Of a stretch of DNA of 64,000 bases, positions 12,849 to 24,675 are shown piece by piece. Both the position numbers and the translations under genes were made by a program. The notes beneath the pieces were generated by a model. It made no database searches. It had not been told where the DNA came from and was given only the letters and a program-made list of their open reading frames with translations. Numbering within the stretch: the stretch's first letter is position 1; each line of letters opens with the position of its first letter. This DNA is from Chionis minor (taxonomy: Eukaryota > Chordata > Aves > Charadriiformes > Chionididae): positions 1,029,104 to 1,093,103 of the forward strand of contig VZSF01011296.1 of the NCBI GenBank assembly GCA_013398295.1, written 5' to 3'.

Positions 12849-13020
12849 TGATAAAAGTAAAAGGAGGACCAAAACAGTAAAGAAAAGTCTAGAGCCAAAA
12901 TGGAACCAAACTTTTCTCTACTCACATGTACATCGTAGAGATTTTAGAGAACGAATGCTTGAAATAACCGTATGGGATCAGCCAAGAGTACAAGAAGAAG
13001 AGAGTGAATTTCTTGGAGAG
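12849..13020 (+). CDS. RIMS1: RIMS1 E5: C2A domain, middle part
   Basis: The exon encodes DKSKRRTKTVKKSLEPKWNQ (the basic strand and the LEPKWNQ turn typical of C2 domains), then TFLYSHVHRRDFRERMLEI and TVWDQPRVQEEESEFLGE. It completes the AGT serine split from E4 and ends between codons. The acceptor is TGTTTCAG and the donor GTGATAC. In calcium-binding loop 3, the VWDQPR sequence keeps the first aspartate but has Q and E where calcium-binding C2 domains have further aspartates. The TVWDQPRVQ wording matches RIM1, whereas I remember RIM2 as TLWDQARVR. Confidence 0.97.
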
Positions 13021-13151
13021 GTGATACATACAATCACATTTCTCCTGAGTTCATTTTTTGATTTTGAATACATATGCATATATATTTTATGTATGCATTT
13101 GTGTGCATGTGCCTTGAAAGTAAAATTAAAACCTTATAATTTTTCTACTAG
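13021..13151 (+). other. RIMS1: Intron 5 (E5-E6), very short
   Basis: Only 131 bp, the smallest intron in the window. Read in the E5 frame it is open all the way across and stops at 13159-13161, just inside E6. Retention would add about 46 foreign codons and truncate C2A. Confidence 0.9.
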
Positions 13152-13308
13152 ATTCTTATAGAGCTGGAGACAGCACTTTTAGATGATGAACCACATTGGT
13201 ATAAGCTACAGACTCATGATGAATCTTCACTACCTCTGCCTCAGCCATCACCTTTCATGCCAAGAAGACACGTTCATGGTGGAGAAAGCACTAGCAAAAA
13301 ATTACAAA
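13152..13308 (+). CDS. RIMS1: RIMS1 E6: end of C2A domain and start of linker
   Basis: The exon encodes the last C2A strands, ILIELETALLDDEPHWYKLQ, and then the linker THDESSLPLPQPSPFMPRRH and VHGGESTSKKLQ, ending one base into an arginine codon. The acceptor is TTCTACTAG and the donor GTAGGT. HWYKL is the usual end of a C2 fold. The proline/serine stretch and PRR mark the start of the long disordered region between C2A and C2B. VHGGE has one glycine more than the mammalian sequence as I recall it. Confidence 0.96.
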
Positions 13309-14534
13309 GTAGGTCCAAATTCCCTTAATCTCTTTTAAATTAGAAATGCTGGGTATGATATAATGGTATTTAACTTTCATATGCAAGATAAAAATACTAC
13401 TTCATAGTCTTTAAACATAATGAAAATGTGTGGCAGAAAAGAAATGCAAATTATGACATTATGACATGGCAGCCTTTCACCTGTGTCACATAACTTCCAA
13501 GTATGTGAAATTTTTTGGAATTGGTTTGGTTTTCACTAGCAAAAGAAAGTTCTTCAAACATTTGTTTACATAAACTTTCTTTTAAATAGAAAGATGAAGT
13601 TCATCATTATTGGATACCTTTTTTTTAAATGATTAAAAGCTTGTTATTCAAATAAAGAAAGTCCTTAAAGAGGAGGCTTAAAATGAGGCTTAAAAACACT
13701 TTTCCTCATAAAGTTAGTCTCCAATATGCTCATTATACAATCAGATGAGAAGTGTTCTTTTGCAGCAGAGAGAAATTGTATGTGTGTATTTGGCAGATGC
13801 AGTTTTGGTGAGTCTGATTTCAGGTTTGTATGAGGCATATTAAAATAATGAATGTATTGAAATATTTGAATATTGTAACTTCTCTGTTATTTTAAATTAT
13901 TTTAAGATTTATTTAGAAATAAGAAGGACACAGGGTTTATTTTAAAATATGTTTCCAAGCTATTTTTCTGTTTTTTCTTAATCATGGAAATCATTCATTC
14001 CAGCCAATGCATAGGAAATTGGTGTACATTCAGGAATGAATTATAAAAATGTGATACTGCTGTAATTACTGCATGAGGATATGTATAGAGTGAGCAAATT
14101 AAAGGTTAGTTTTCATGAGAACTTTTCTAAAAGCTGGCAGTGCTGTTTCCTTCTCCCCTTTCTCACCATATGCTGCCACCTCTCCTTTCCTGTTCAGCAA
14201 GCTGATTCAGCTTACTCACGGAAATAGCACAAAAGTATTTTTTTTCTTTATTTGCATTGACTTTTTGCTGGTTTAGTGAGATAAACTACCCTAGCAGAGG
14301 ATTACTGAGGACTTGAGGCAAGGAGAAGGGGAAAGGAGGCTACCGCAGCTATGAGATGTTAAATTGGCTCGGCTGTCTTGTGAAACGTCACTGTCAGTCA
14401 CTGTAGTTTAGTTCTCCTCCTCTATTGTTTAGACTTGAAATCATCGTTTTAATTTCAGTAGTTAAATGAACATATTTTTACATTTTATAACACGACCAGA
14501 TGTTCAGGTATTTGTTTACCTTACTGTTGTGCAG
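13309..14534 (+). other. RIMS1: Intron 6 (E6-E7)
   Basis: 1.2 kb of AT-rich sequence with a less AT-rich patch around 14150-14410. No transposon, exon or RNA was recognised. Confidence 0.75.
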
Positions 14535-14606
14535 GATCTCGGCCAATCAGTGATAGTGACATCTCAGATTATGATGTTGATGATGGTATTGGAGTTGTTC
14601 CTCCAG
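14535..14606 (+). CDS. RIMS1: RIMS1 E7: acidic linker exon
   Basis: A 72-nt exon encoding SRPISDSDISDYDVDDGIG and VVPP, between a split arginine and a split valine codon. The acceptor is TGTTGTGCAG and the donor GTGCGT. The strongly acidic ISDSDISDYDVDD stretch contrasts with the basic linker on either side. VVPP followed by VGYRSS in E8 is the RIM1 form. It enters in phase 1 and leaves in phase 1 with a length divisible by three, so it could be skipped without a frameshift. A (TTC)8 tract starts 28 bases beyond the donor. Confidence 0.94.
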
Positions 14607-14634
14607 GTGCGTGGGTGAACAGCATGGTCCTGCT

Positions 14635-14658
14635 TTCTTCTTCTTCTTCTTCTTCTTC
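14635..14658. repeat. (TTC)8 trinucleotide repeat
   Basis: Eight perfect TTC units followed by a T run, lying 28 bp past the E7 donor in sense orientation. In RNA it is a UUC-rich pyrimidine tract. Confidence 0.95.
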
Positions 14659-15861
14659 TTTTTTGCTTGTTTGTTTTGATTTTTTTCTTTATAACATTTT
14701 GGAATATTGAGGATACTGGTTTCGGAGAGTGCATTGTGGAAAAAAACAGTTTTCCTGATTATTCCATGATACCTGCCATAAATCATGGTGAATTAAAAGA
14801 TTCTACTATTCATTCATTGATACTTCTTTTACATATCATTCTTCATATGTGAACCACTGGATGGTTCAAGTTATTTAATTTTTTACTGCATAATGTTGCA
14901 AGTATTATTTAAAATATAAATTAAATTCAAAAAATCATTTTAAAATAGTAATTAAGATTTCAGTGTTTATTGCAAGCATTTTTGTTTATTTTGCTTTTTG
15001 CTTGAAACTTAGATATAATGCAGTCTCCCATGGACTTTATTGAGAATGCATGGCTGTAGATTAAGATGCATGTAGCATGGCTATATCTTTTATAGTTTTC
15101 ATAAGCCTTCATGAACTATCATTACCTGAATGTTCATAAATATATACTTGTAGAGACTATTGTGGTTTGACTTTTAGTTCAGCATTCCTTACATACTGAA
15201 AATCTTGAGGATCATTTTGGGTACCACATTTTTCTGCTTCTATTTGCCTGTTGCCATGAGTCAGATGCATATGTTTCCCAATTGTCCCAAACTAACTGAA
15301 GAGTCAGTATGGCATTGCCAGTACTAAATCCGTTTTTCTGTGGATCTTCCTGATGAAAATCAATGAATTAAATAATGGTGAGATTTGGAAAGCTCTCTGT
15401 CTTCCTGATCTGTGTTTAAAATAATCTGTCAATTTATTTATTCATTATATAACCATACAAATAAGACATGTATTTTATTAACACCATATCATTTTGATGT
15501 TTACTGGGCCAAATTCTCCTTCCTTTGATGTTCATTGGGTTCTTTCCTTACTTTACTACACTTACCACCAAGTTACTAGGAAGGAAATTTGTTCAGGTGT
15601 GTCTAGTAATGACTTTTGCTTTAATGAAGTGATTAATCTTGATATTTTTACATCAGCTGAGAAAGTGAACTTTTAAAATTAAAATAAACCATAGGTTCTA
15701 AATATTTTTCCTGTTTATTATTTCATTTTTTTAGTTAGCAGTGTAGGTACTGGCATACCTGTGTAGACTTACGTTTAAGGTTTCAGTATACTATATTAAG
15801 AATTGGGGTGGGCTTTTTTTTGGCTGCTAGTTCTTCAAGACATCCATTTGCCATTTGAAAT

Positions 15862-15866
15862 AAACC
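15862..15866. repeat. 5-bp target-site duplication, left copy (AAACC)
   Basis: AAACC directly precedes the TG start of the LTR and is repeated directly after its CA end. Confidence 0.8.
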
Positions 15867-16965
15867 TGTGGCGGGCTGACTCTGGCTGGACACCAGAAGC
15901 CCACCAAAGCTACTCTGTCACTCCCCTCCTCAGCTGGACAGGGGAGAGAAAATATAATGAAAGGCTCCTGGGTCGAGATGAGGACACGGAGATTGTTCAG
16001 CAATTACCATCACAGGCAAAAGAGACTCGACTTGAGGACAATTCATTTAATTCATTACCAGTCAAATCAGAGTAGGGTAATGAGAAATAAAAGCAAATCT
16101 TAAAAACACCTTCCCTCCACCCCTCCCTTCTTCCTGGGCTCAACTGCACTCACAATTTTCTCTACCTCCTCCCCCTGAGCGGCACAGGGGGACGGGGAAT
16201 GCGGGTTATGGTCAGTTCACCACACGCTGTCTCTGCTGCTCCTTTCTCCTCAGGAGAAGGACTCTTCACACTCTTTCCTTGCTCCAGTGTGGGATCTCTC
16301 ACACACGAGACAGTCTTCCATGAACTTCTCCAACATGAGGCCTTCCCACTGGGTGCAGTTCTTCACTAATTGCTCCAGCAAGGGTTCCTCATGGGGTCAC
16401 AAGTCCTGCCAGCAAACCTGCTCCAGCGTGGGCTCGTATTTCCACAGGTCCAGAGGTCCTGCCAGGAGCCTGCTCCAGCACAGGCTTCCCATGGGGTCAC
16501 AGCCCCCTCCAGGGCATATCCAACTGCTCTGGCATGGGGTCATCCACAGGCTGCAGGTGGATATCTGCTCCACCATTAGCATCCATGGGCTGTAGGGGGA
16601 CAGCCTGCCTCACCATGATCTTCACCATGGGCTGCAGGGGGATCTCTACTCCAGCACCTGGAGCACCTCCTCCCCCTCCTCCTTATTCTCTGACCTTGGT
16701 GTCTGGAGAGCTGTTTCTCTCACATATTCTCACTCCTCTCTCTGGCTGAAGTTGCTGTTGCTCGGCACCTTTTTCCCCTTAAATATGTTGTCCCAGAGGT
16801 GCTACCACCGTCGCTGATGGGCTCAGTCTTGGCCAGTGGCAGGTCCATCTTGGAGCCACCTGGCGTTGACTCTGTCAGACATGGTGGAAGCTTTTAGCAG
16901 CTTCTCACAGAAGCCACCCCTGTAGTGCCCCTACTACCAAAATTTTGCTGCGTAAACTCAATACA
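15867..16965 (-). mobile_element. Solo LTR of an endogenous retrovirus (ERVL-like)
   Basis: A 1,099-bp block far richer in G+C than its surroundings, beginning TGTGGCGGGCTGAC and ending ACTCAATACA, that is 5'-TG...CA-3', and flanked by the 5-bp repeat AAACC. Five-base duplications are typical of class III (ERVL) elements. No internal gag, pol or env sequence or second LTR follows, so this is a solo LTR left by recombination. The element's own sense is probably the minus strand, judged from my memory of related avian copies, where an AATAAA signal lies in the region complementary to about 16040-16060 (here changed to AATGAAT). It contains repeated CTGCTCCAGC...GGGCT-type units from about 16360 to 16660. 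Its open frames are not genes. Confidence 0.85.
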
Positions 16966-16970
16966 AAACC
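16966..16970. repeat. 5-bp target-site duplication, right copy (AAACC)
   Basis: Matches the left copy exactly and defines the right edge of the LTR insertion. Confidence 0.8.
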
Positions 16971-18814
16971 ATTTTCCATCTGACAGGAGATATTCAGAAA
17001 TGTTAGGCTGAACGCATTGGACTCTATTCACTGGGTCAGTACTTGAATAACTGATTCTTACGGAAATTTCTTGGGGCTGTGCTCAGGCGTGCCTTTGAAA
17101 AACGTATGGGTCCAAACTTTCTCAGAGGTCACTGCAGAAAATTGCAAGAATTAATTTGTAGCAATAGGATTTACAATGAGCTTAGAGTCTCTAAACTGAA
17201 ACTCAAAAGGCCTGGTGAGGAAACTTCTTCTGAAGTCCACCTAATCAGAAAGAATCTGGCAGCTGACCTGACCAAGCACAAATTGGTCTATTTTGAGTTC
17301 AATGGATACACGTTTGGCAATTTAAGTGGAGTTCATCTGCTTGTGATTTGTATGTGAAGTGGATATACAAATAAGTGTAGGCATTTTGTTTGCAGGTGCA
17401 ACCTGCATTCTTAAATGGGGGTTAGACTTTAGGCACACAGGGGCAGAGAAAACTCCAGTCATCAGCCACGAATGTGTGGCAGCCTAGACAGCATATGAAA
17501 ATGTGTTCTGCAGTGAGAGGTGGAAAAGGTTGCCAGTCTGAATTGCCCAAGAATCTTAGGCACAGATTCACAAATATGGCTGGACACCAGGTTCAGATAT
17601 GCAGTTCTACCCTCCTATCCAACCTTCCTTGCTTATCACATTGCTAAATCTTAGAAGACTTTGGATCGTGACATTCATAGGCACTGAAAGAACAGTACAA
17701 TATCTTCTCAATCTAAGTCTCCCCTGTTAAAACTAAGTTGCATATAAGTTCCTCGTTGGGCTGCAGAGTCTTTACCCTTTCCCTCATCTTGCCCCCCAAT
17801 ACTGTGGACCTCAGCAGAGTGCACTACAGCGCTTGTCTGTTCCCACATGTTCTCCTGCAAGCTATGCACGTGGGAGGAAAGGACGAATACCCATATTTCC
17901 CCATAATGTGGGGTGATGATGCAGCTCAGGGGCACTCTTAGACCATCTTGGCATAGCCTCTATTGGCTTCAACTAGTTTAATCTAGGATTAAGACATTCC
18001 TTCTCTTTTATATTCTCAAGAATGTAAAAATTGAGTTTACGACATGTGATGCAGAAGAAAATGTGTCCCTTAAAGCCCCTTCCTTTGCCATTTAACTTGC
18101 TAACATTACCCACAGTTGTGCTTATATATGATAAATAAGCTGTCTTTTTTAAAGGTATATCCTTACAGTTTTTAATTTATTTTTCTTGAAATGTTCAGAA
18201 GGAAGTTATTTTGCCTTCTTAATAGCTCAAGATTTTCACAAACTTTATTGCTCATTTTTTTTAAAAAGACATAACTGCAAAATGTAGAAGCGCAAAAGTT
18301 GACTTGATCAACACCATAAGCTAAAATGGAATGATGAAAATATTTTGGGTAATTTAACTAACACTGGAAATCCTTAAAACTATCATTTCAAATGTTTTGG
18401 CAATTGCTAAGGCAAATGCAGTTTTAGCATTTAGTAGTAACAGAGAAAACTATTTTCCTAGAGGTTTCAGCAGCTGCAAAGAACCTTTGCTTGTCAATGG
18501 AAGTAAAGACTACTACATCAAAAATAATGGCACTTTGGTAACTTCAAGAATATTTCAAGAGAAGTATTTCTCCCTTGTCGTATCACAAACATGTCTTATC
18601 TTTCATATAATTGTACTGTCCTCATTTATTATTAGTGTCTTGCAGTGATATGTGTACTTTTTTTAAAATCAGTCCATGGAACTGTTCGTAAAAGTTTTTA
18701 TCAACTGCTGAAAATAACTTTAATTTAAGCTCAGCTTTAACATTATTGATTTTTGACAGGGTTTGTGGATGCCCACATCTATTTACATGAAGAAAATATT
18801 ATTTTAAATCTCTT

Positions 18815-18960
18815 AGCCGCTTCTCATATGAGAGGTGCTCCAGTCTCTTAATTATCTTTGTGATCCTTAGCTGGACATACACCAGTAACTCCATGTCTGT
18901 CTTTCACTGGGGAGCCCAGTACTCAAGATGTGGCCTCACCAATGCTAAGCATGTAGGAAG
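18815..18960 (-). mobile_element. CR1 LINE internal fragment, antisense, diverged
   Basis: The + strand reads GAGAGGTGCTCCAGTCTCTT, ATTATCTTTGTGATCC, then CTCCATGTCTGTCTTTCACTG, GGGAGCCCAGTACTCAAG and TGTGGCCTCACCAATGC. This is the reverse complement of the CR1 ORF2 end region (LYSALVRPHLEY...RPQHKKD...RATK-type). Both ends are missing. Divergence suggests an old insertion. Confidence 0.8.
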
Positions 18961-21900
18961 GGTCAGTAAGGGATCAGTAAATGTTTTAATAAAATCAAAA
19001 CTTGTTTTGAGGCCCATCTTTTTAACCAAATCTTCAGGTGTTTGTTTTTTGGGTTTTTTTTATTAAAAAAAATAAAAGCTGATATACAGCTGACAATATC
19101 CCAAAGGTTATTTTTAATGAGCTCTGTTGCATATGCTATGGGTAACCCTTGAGAACAATTTATTTTTCTGTCATATGTAATCTGTATAAATGGTTGCATT
19201 GTACTTACCTTCCTCTTGTAGCAGCAGGGAGACATCAACACAACACCTTATCATGGTCTGTATTGTCTTTAAAAAAAATGATTTCTGGTATCAAACATCT
19301 GCTGGAACCATTTTCATCATCCATCGAGCTTCCAGTTCATGTCACAGCTGACAGTTTCCCAAGGACAACTGAGAAACTTCTGCATAAACCACCATAAGCT
19401 TGATTGCTGCTATCATGCTGGTCCATGCAAAAAAAATTCTCTGCTCACTCTGGAGAGCACAGAGCCTTTGTATTTGAGTATATGAGGAAATGTTACTGTT
19501 GCTGTCACTGTCATGGTCGCTGTGGAAGTATGGGTGCAATTTGACCAACTTGACAATACTTGAGCTCATATTTAGGATAAATGTGAATTGCTGTTGCTCT
19601 GTCTGTTCTGTAAGATTTGTGTACACACAATGCACAAGCTTCAGATACTGTTCCCTGGATAGCTTGACTAGGAAGAATATATAGGATAAAATCATCTTTC
19701 TATATCAGATTTTTAAGTGTACAGGATAATTTTAGGTGTATTTTTTTAGGCAGAGTAGAGATACTGTAGAAATATACTTTAAACTGAAATTTATATATTT
19801 TTTTTTATATTTAAATTGTATGTATTTCAGTGCAGTTACCTAAAGCTTGGAAAGAGTTTTGGATTTCTTTGATCTTAGTGTTGAATAAATGTAAACTAGT
19901 GTTCCTTCTGATAGAGGCGACAGGATTTTATCTAAAACAAGCTTGTTTGGAAAATGAAATATCTTCTAGCACACAGAGTTTAGATTTAGTTATCCTGGGA
20001 AAGGAAACACATACAGCTTCTGTAACGTGTAGTCTTTTTCCTTCCTCTGACAAAAACCCAGACATTTTTTGCAGCAACCTTAGTACATGAGATGAGGGTG
20101 TGTCCATTGAAGTCCTGAGGGAGTCTCTTTTTTACTTCAAAATTTGCACCCAGTCCTTGTCTTGAGATCAGGGACATCCTCATGTTTCTTTCTAATTTTA
20201 TCACACAACTCCAAAACACTCTTTTGTCAGGTAAGATACTCCAGCATCACAGTACTTCAAAATCTGTGAAACATTGGAGTTGTCCTTTGTTAAAAGGCTG
20301 ATAAACATTGGTAGATACTTTCATGCATGCTGTCAACTTTTACAGGCCTGTAAAACCTGTTTTATAACAGGTAAACTCAACACAGCTTTGCAATTAGAAA
20401 TGCTCTTTAGGTGGCAAGTATTTGCTGATTTTGTAGCTACAGGTGAGCTCTCCCAGAAGTTTTTTTCCCCATGTTTTCTCTGGTGTTCAAACAATAGCCC
20501 CTGCCCTCCCCAAACTTAAGTAATGTCACATTTTAAATATGAAATGATGTTTATTATTTTTATTTTGCATGTCTAACTCAGTGTTGTTTGAGAACAGCAC
20601 ACACATGCACTCAATGTTATGGTCCCTGGTGTTTCTTGCTGAGCTACAAGATATGTTCTTATGATGAGTGGGTTTTTTGGGCCCAGTCCTACCCTCTAAG
20701 ATCTATCAATACTCATAGTGCTTCTTGTTTCCCTCATTTATTAACCTTATCCCACCCCTCTGCTTTAAGGAATGAAGACAAAAGTTATTTCCCATGTTTT
20801 CACACAAGCTGCTATACTACAAAGTAGAAGACACAAAAGTTGGAAAAAATTATAGCAGAACATGCAAAGGTCTCTCTGCATATGTTTTCTAGATGACAGT
20901 AACCAGAAAGTCTGTAGTAAAACTCTCTAATAATTTTTTTGCAACATTTTCTCCTTCCTATCTGCCTTCTCTATCATATTTGTAGTAGTAAATATACTAA
21001 AGACAATAATAACTTATTGAAGCTAATCTTTTTTTTTTATTTATTTACTGAAGTTCTAAAGTCTCTGGCAAGCTGGTGTAAGGCTGAAAGCTACTGTAGG
21101 ATACAGCACCTAGGCGTTCTTCTGTTATCTTTGGATAAATTTTGCTAGTTTGTTCAGTACTGAATAAAAAGTGTACGTTGTTCTGGAGGCTGTAATATTA
21201 GAAGCTGTAGAATCAGGGAAAACAGTCTTAGAGTTCCTTGGAGGACAAAATGCATCATCTAGCAGGTCCCTGTTCTCAGTTTTGTATTATTAAGATGAAT
21301 CTGTTCTATGGTGGAAGATATTTTTATTTTAGGATTACTTATCATTGTTTTAACAAAGTGTTTTCCTCTGGGTCTAATAAGGAGATTCAGATAAGTTACA
21401 TGTCCAATAGAGTATGTTGGTAAACTGATGCACAATATGGGGAAAAAGCATGAATGCTTCCTTGATGTTTGTGATTGGGGTTCAGACTTCCAACTAAACA
21501 GGTTATTAAGTGTCACTGAATGCAGGATCAAGCCTAATAGACTCTGTATATGGGCCACACTTTTAGGAGGGTTTTAACAATTTGGGAGAAGATCAGAGAT
21601 GAACTACAATAATCATAAAAATGATACAAAATACAAAAAACCCCCAAACTTGAAACTCTGTAACAAGATCTTTAAAAAGTGCAACTTATTTAATTTATTC
21701 AGTTGACAATTGACTGACTAAGTCATAGCCTTTTCCTGCATGGAAAGAAGATTTCTGATACGAGCTGGTTTTTTAGCTGGACAAAATAATACTTTACAGG
21801 AACTTCATGCTAGACAAGTTCAGAGAAGCAGGAAAATAATTATTTTGGAGTCTAAGCAATAATTTTTGATGTCATTAATGGATAACTGAAGGGATGACCC

Positions 21901-22819
21901 TTTCTGTCATTAAGGGGGTTTCTGTCAAGGGATTCTTGTAATCTAATTTAAATATCTAGAAGCGAGAGAATGAAGTCTGAGCAAATCTCCTTAGGCTCTT
22001 TTGGAAAGATAACAGGCATCTTATTGTTCTTATTGTTCATCTTATTGTTCTTCATTGTCTGTTTTACGATGGGATTCAAAGTGTGTAACAAGGCAAACAG
22101 TATGCTACATGGAAAAAGTCACAGAAATATCAACGCTTTAAAATGTACTGACGTTCTGCTGACTTTTTTTTAAATCCTATGTAAAAATGAACTACAAGTA
22201 ACTTTGCAGCTCATTCATAGTGTTTGGAAAAAAATTTTTGCACAGTATGCAACACCCAGTACACTCTCTCTATATATATGTACATATACAATATACTCTT
22301 GATGCTCGTAATTTTTGAAAGTAGGTGGCTTTGGCCAAGTTCAGCAGGAGAACATCTTTGTATTTAACTGAAACAAGAGTCAGAAGGATGCTTTATATAT
22401 GCGCAGTGCTGGATGAGTCCGTGCTGTTGTACACAAGCATGCTTTTTCCATTTGTTAGATGAGGTAAATCTACATTGCTTGGATTCCTTTTAAATATTTG
22501 CTATTGTATGACAATTTTGAAATGCAAGTTACTCAGGGTACTTTTCCCCAAGTCAGAAAACTATTTCAGTCTGCTCCTCCACATCTTCCAGTACATAATG
22601 AAAATCATCTCAATTTTTCTGTCTCTGTACATGTAGACATTTAAAGGTAATGCTAGTAATTTATCCTGCCTGCATGATACGTCAGGATGTACAACAGCTG
22701 AATGACGACTTGAAAGTTGTGTAAGCGTTTAGAGTATGTTCCTGGAAGGACTAACCATCTGAATTCTTTCCAAACCCAGACTTTTATTCTCTAACTTCCT
22801 TTTGTTGCCCTCTTGCCAG

Positions 22820-22976
22820 TAGGTTATAGATCTAGTACTAGAGAAAGTAAATCTACAACGCTAACTGTGCCAGAACAGCAAAGAACAACACATCATCGTT
22901 CACGATCAGTATCTCCTCACCGTGGCGACGATCAGGGCAGGACCCGTTCACGTTTACCAAATGTGCCATTACAGAG
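22820..22976 (+). CDS. RIMS1: RIMS1 E8: Arg/Ser-rich linker
   Basis: The exon completes the GTA valine begun in E7 and encodes GYRSSTRESKSTTLTVPEQQ followed by RTTHHRSRSVSPHRGDDQGR and TRSRLPNVPLQ, ending two bases into an arginine codon. The acceptor is CTCTTGCCAG and the donor GTAGGC. The sequence is basic and serine-rich, as expected of the disordered C2A-C2B linker, and RSRSVSPHRG is well conserved with RIM1 as I recall it. This is the last exon before the run of phase-2 cassette-like exons, and it sets their entry phase. Confidence 0.95.
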
Positions 22977-24549
22977 GTAGGCATGAGCAGCTAGTGAAAC
23001 ATTAGTGGCTTCAAGTTGATATAATCTGTCATTATTAACTTTTCTCTTGTTCAGCAGTTTTTCACAATTTTAAAACATTTTTTGTGTCTGGATTTAATAG
23101 TGTAGTACTTGAACCTGATGTATGCGTTTATTAATCATTCAAGAGCACTCATGGGATGAACTGTAACTTTGTAAGACTTACCTCTTCTTACTGATATTTT
23201 CTCTGTGATTCATCTTCTGTGTCCTGTAACTAATACTTAGGTTTGGAAATGTCTTTTCAGTCAGTAGTTGAATATTTTATGAACGCACTTAAGTATATTT
23301 GTAGGATAATAAATAGTGGCATGTACAAATTGTATAATAAGTATGAATTGAACTAATTTTGAAGTAACAGCAAGCTGAAATTACCAATTGTGTTTATAAA
23401 GTGATATTTTTAATGTAGGAAGTAAAAAATACTTTACAGAAAAATATAGTTATTTATAAACCTCTATTTTCTGCATTTACTGCTTTTAGTAGACAACCTA
23501 TTAATAGGAGAATCCTTTTTGAGCTTCTTTTGCATGCTTTATGCTTTTTTTGAATAGTGCTGTGCAGACTGTTTAACCACAAAACTTGACCCACTTGATT
23601 TTGCTTTTTTTATTATGCAGGGCAGTAAACTTCTCTCGCAACTTCTCATGGAACCCTAAAAATCAGCCAATTTTTACCAGTTTTGGTTTCCTCCAATTTT
23701 GAGGAAGCTTTGTTCTTGAATTACTGCAAGAGCTTGAAGTGTTGCACTAGCAACATTTTTGCCCACTAGCTGTGGTAGTTTACTGAAAATCTATCCCTCT
23801 TAGCTGAATTTTGTGACCAAAATTTTGTGCTACAGTACTGTCCTTATACGTGGTCCTCATATATGCTCTTATTGTATCTTTCTATCTGCAAGCACAATGC
23901 ACAAATGAAGTATTTCATAGTCAATTCCACCCATCCTTTCATTTTATACTTGGAAAAACTAATGCTTATTTTCTGCCCTTCAAGTAGTAGTTTATTTTCT
24001 TGTCTTTTTCATGTGAAGAGAGTTTTAAATTACTGTCATGGAGGTCGGAGCTTACCTGCATTTATACAAAATCATACCTCTTTTGCATAACACCTAACTT
24101 GAGATTTAATAAAATCTGCTGGAAGTTCCCATATCCTATCCCAGAATTTCTTAAAGAATACTTTAAGATACCCACAAAAAGTTGACAGCCAAAAACCAAC
24201 CCCATTAGAAGTCTTACTATGAATCTACAAATGCATAAATCTTAATTTCATGTGAGGTATTATCAGTTCTTGTATTATCTTAGTTATTCTTTAGGTACAG
24301 GCTTTGAAAATGTCATTATTTAATTCATCAGTGTTCACAGAAACAGGCATGTACTTCTAAATATGGTTTTAATGGCTGCTTTCTATACTTAGAAGTATTT
24401 TATTTCATCTTAGGATCAGATATTTTTTTAGAAGTCGTATATTAACAATTTGATGATTAAAAACTTCCTTCAACCAACTTGTAGTGCAATCCATTAAGCT
24501 GTGTTAGTTGTGAGAAAACAAGTTTATCATACATATTTCTGCCTTTCAG
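22977..24549 (+). other. RIMS1: Intron 8 (E8-E9)
   Basis: 1.6 kb of AT-rich sequence. An 87-codon open frame near 23830-24090 is rich in Leu, Ser and His without any conserved motif and is taken as chance. No repeats were recognised. Confidence 0.75.
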
Positions 24550-24675
24550 GAGTTTAGATGAAATCCATCAAATGAGAAGATCACGTTCTCCAACTAGACA
24601 CCATGATGCCTCCAGAACTCCAGCTGATTACAGATCCAGAGACACGGATAGTCAGTATTTGTCTGATCAAGAAAG
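24550..24675 (+). CDS. RIMS1: RIMS1 E9: Arg/Ser linker, first exon of the phase-2 run
   Basis: A 126-nt exon encoding SLDEIHQMRRSRSPTRHHDA, SRTPADYRSRDTDSQYLSDQ and E, with arginine or serine codons split at both ends. The acceptor is GCCTTTCAG and the donor GTACAT. RRSRSPTRHHDASR is an RS-type stretch with several SP/TP sites that could be phosphorylated (inference). SQYLSDQE matches RIM1. The exon is phase 2 at both ends and divisible by three. Confidence 0.95.

Larger units (their letters stand above)
14607..22819 (+). other. RIMS1: Intron 7 (E7-E8)
   Basis: An 8.2-kb intron. It holds the (TTC)8 tract close to E7, the 1.1-kb solo LTR at 15867, and an antisense CR1 piece near 18815. The stretch 16971-18700 has a few short open frames, including one of 92 codons, with no coding signature that I recognise. 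The remaining sequence is AT-rich and featureless. Confidence 0.75.

Noticed and set aside
12793..13161. 122-codon open frame as a complete exon or gene
   Set aside because: Only 12849-13020 is the C2A exon. The frame runs on into intron on both sides, and splice phases fit the shorter form.
16287..16749. Overlapping Cys/Ser/Pro-rich open frames
   Set aside because: They lie within the solo LTR and arise from its GC-rich repeated units. Similar translations recur across avian genomes as annotation artefacts.
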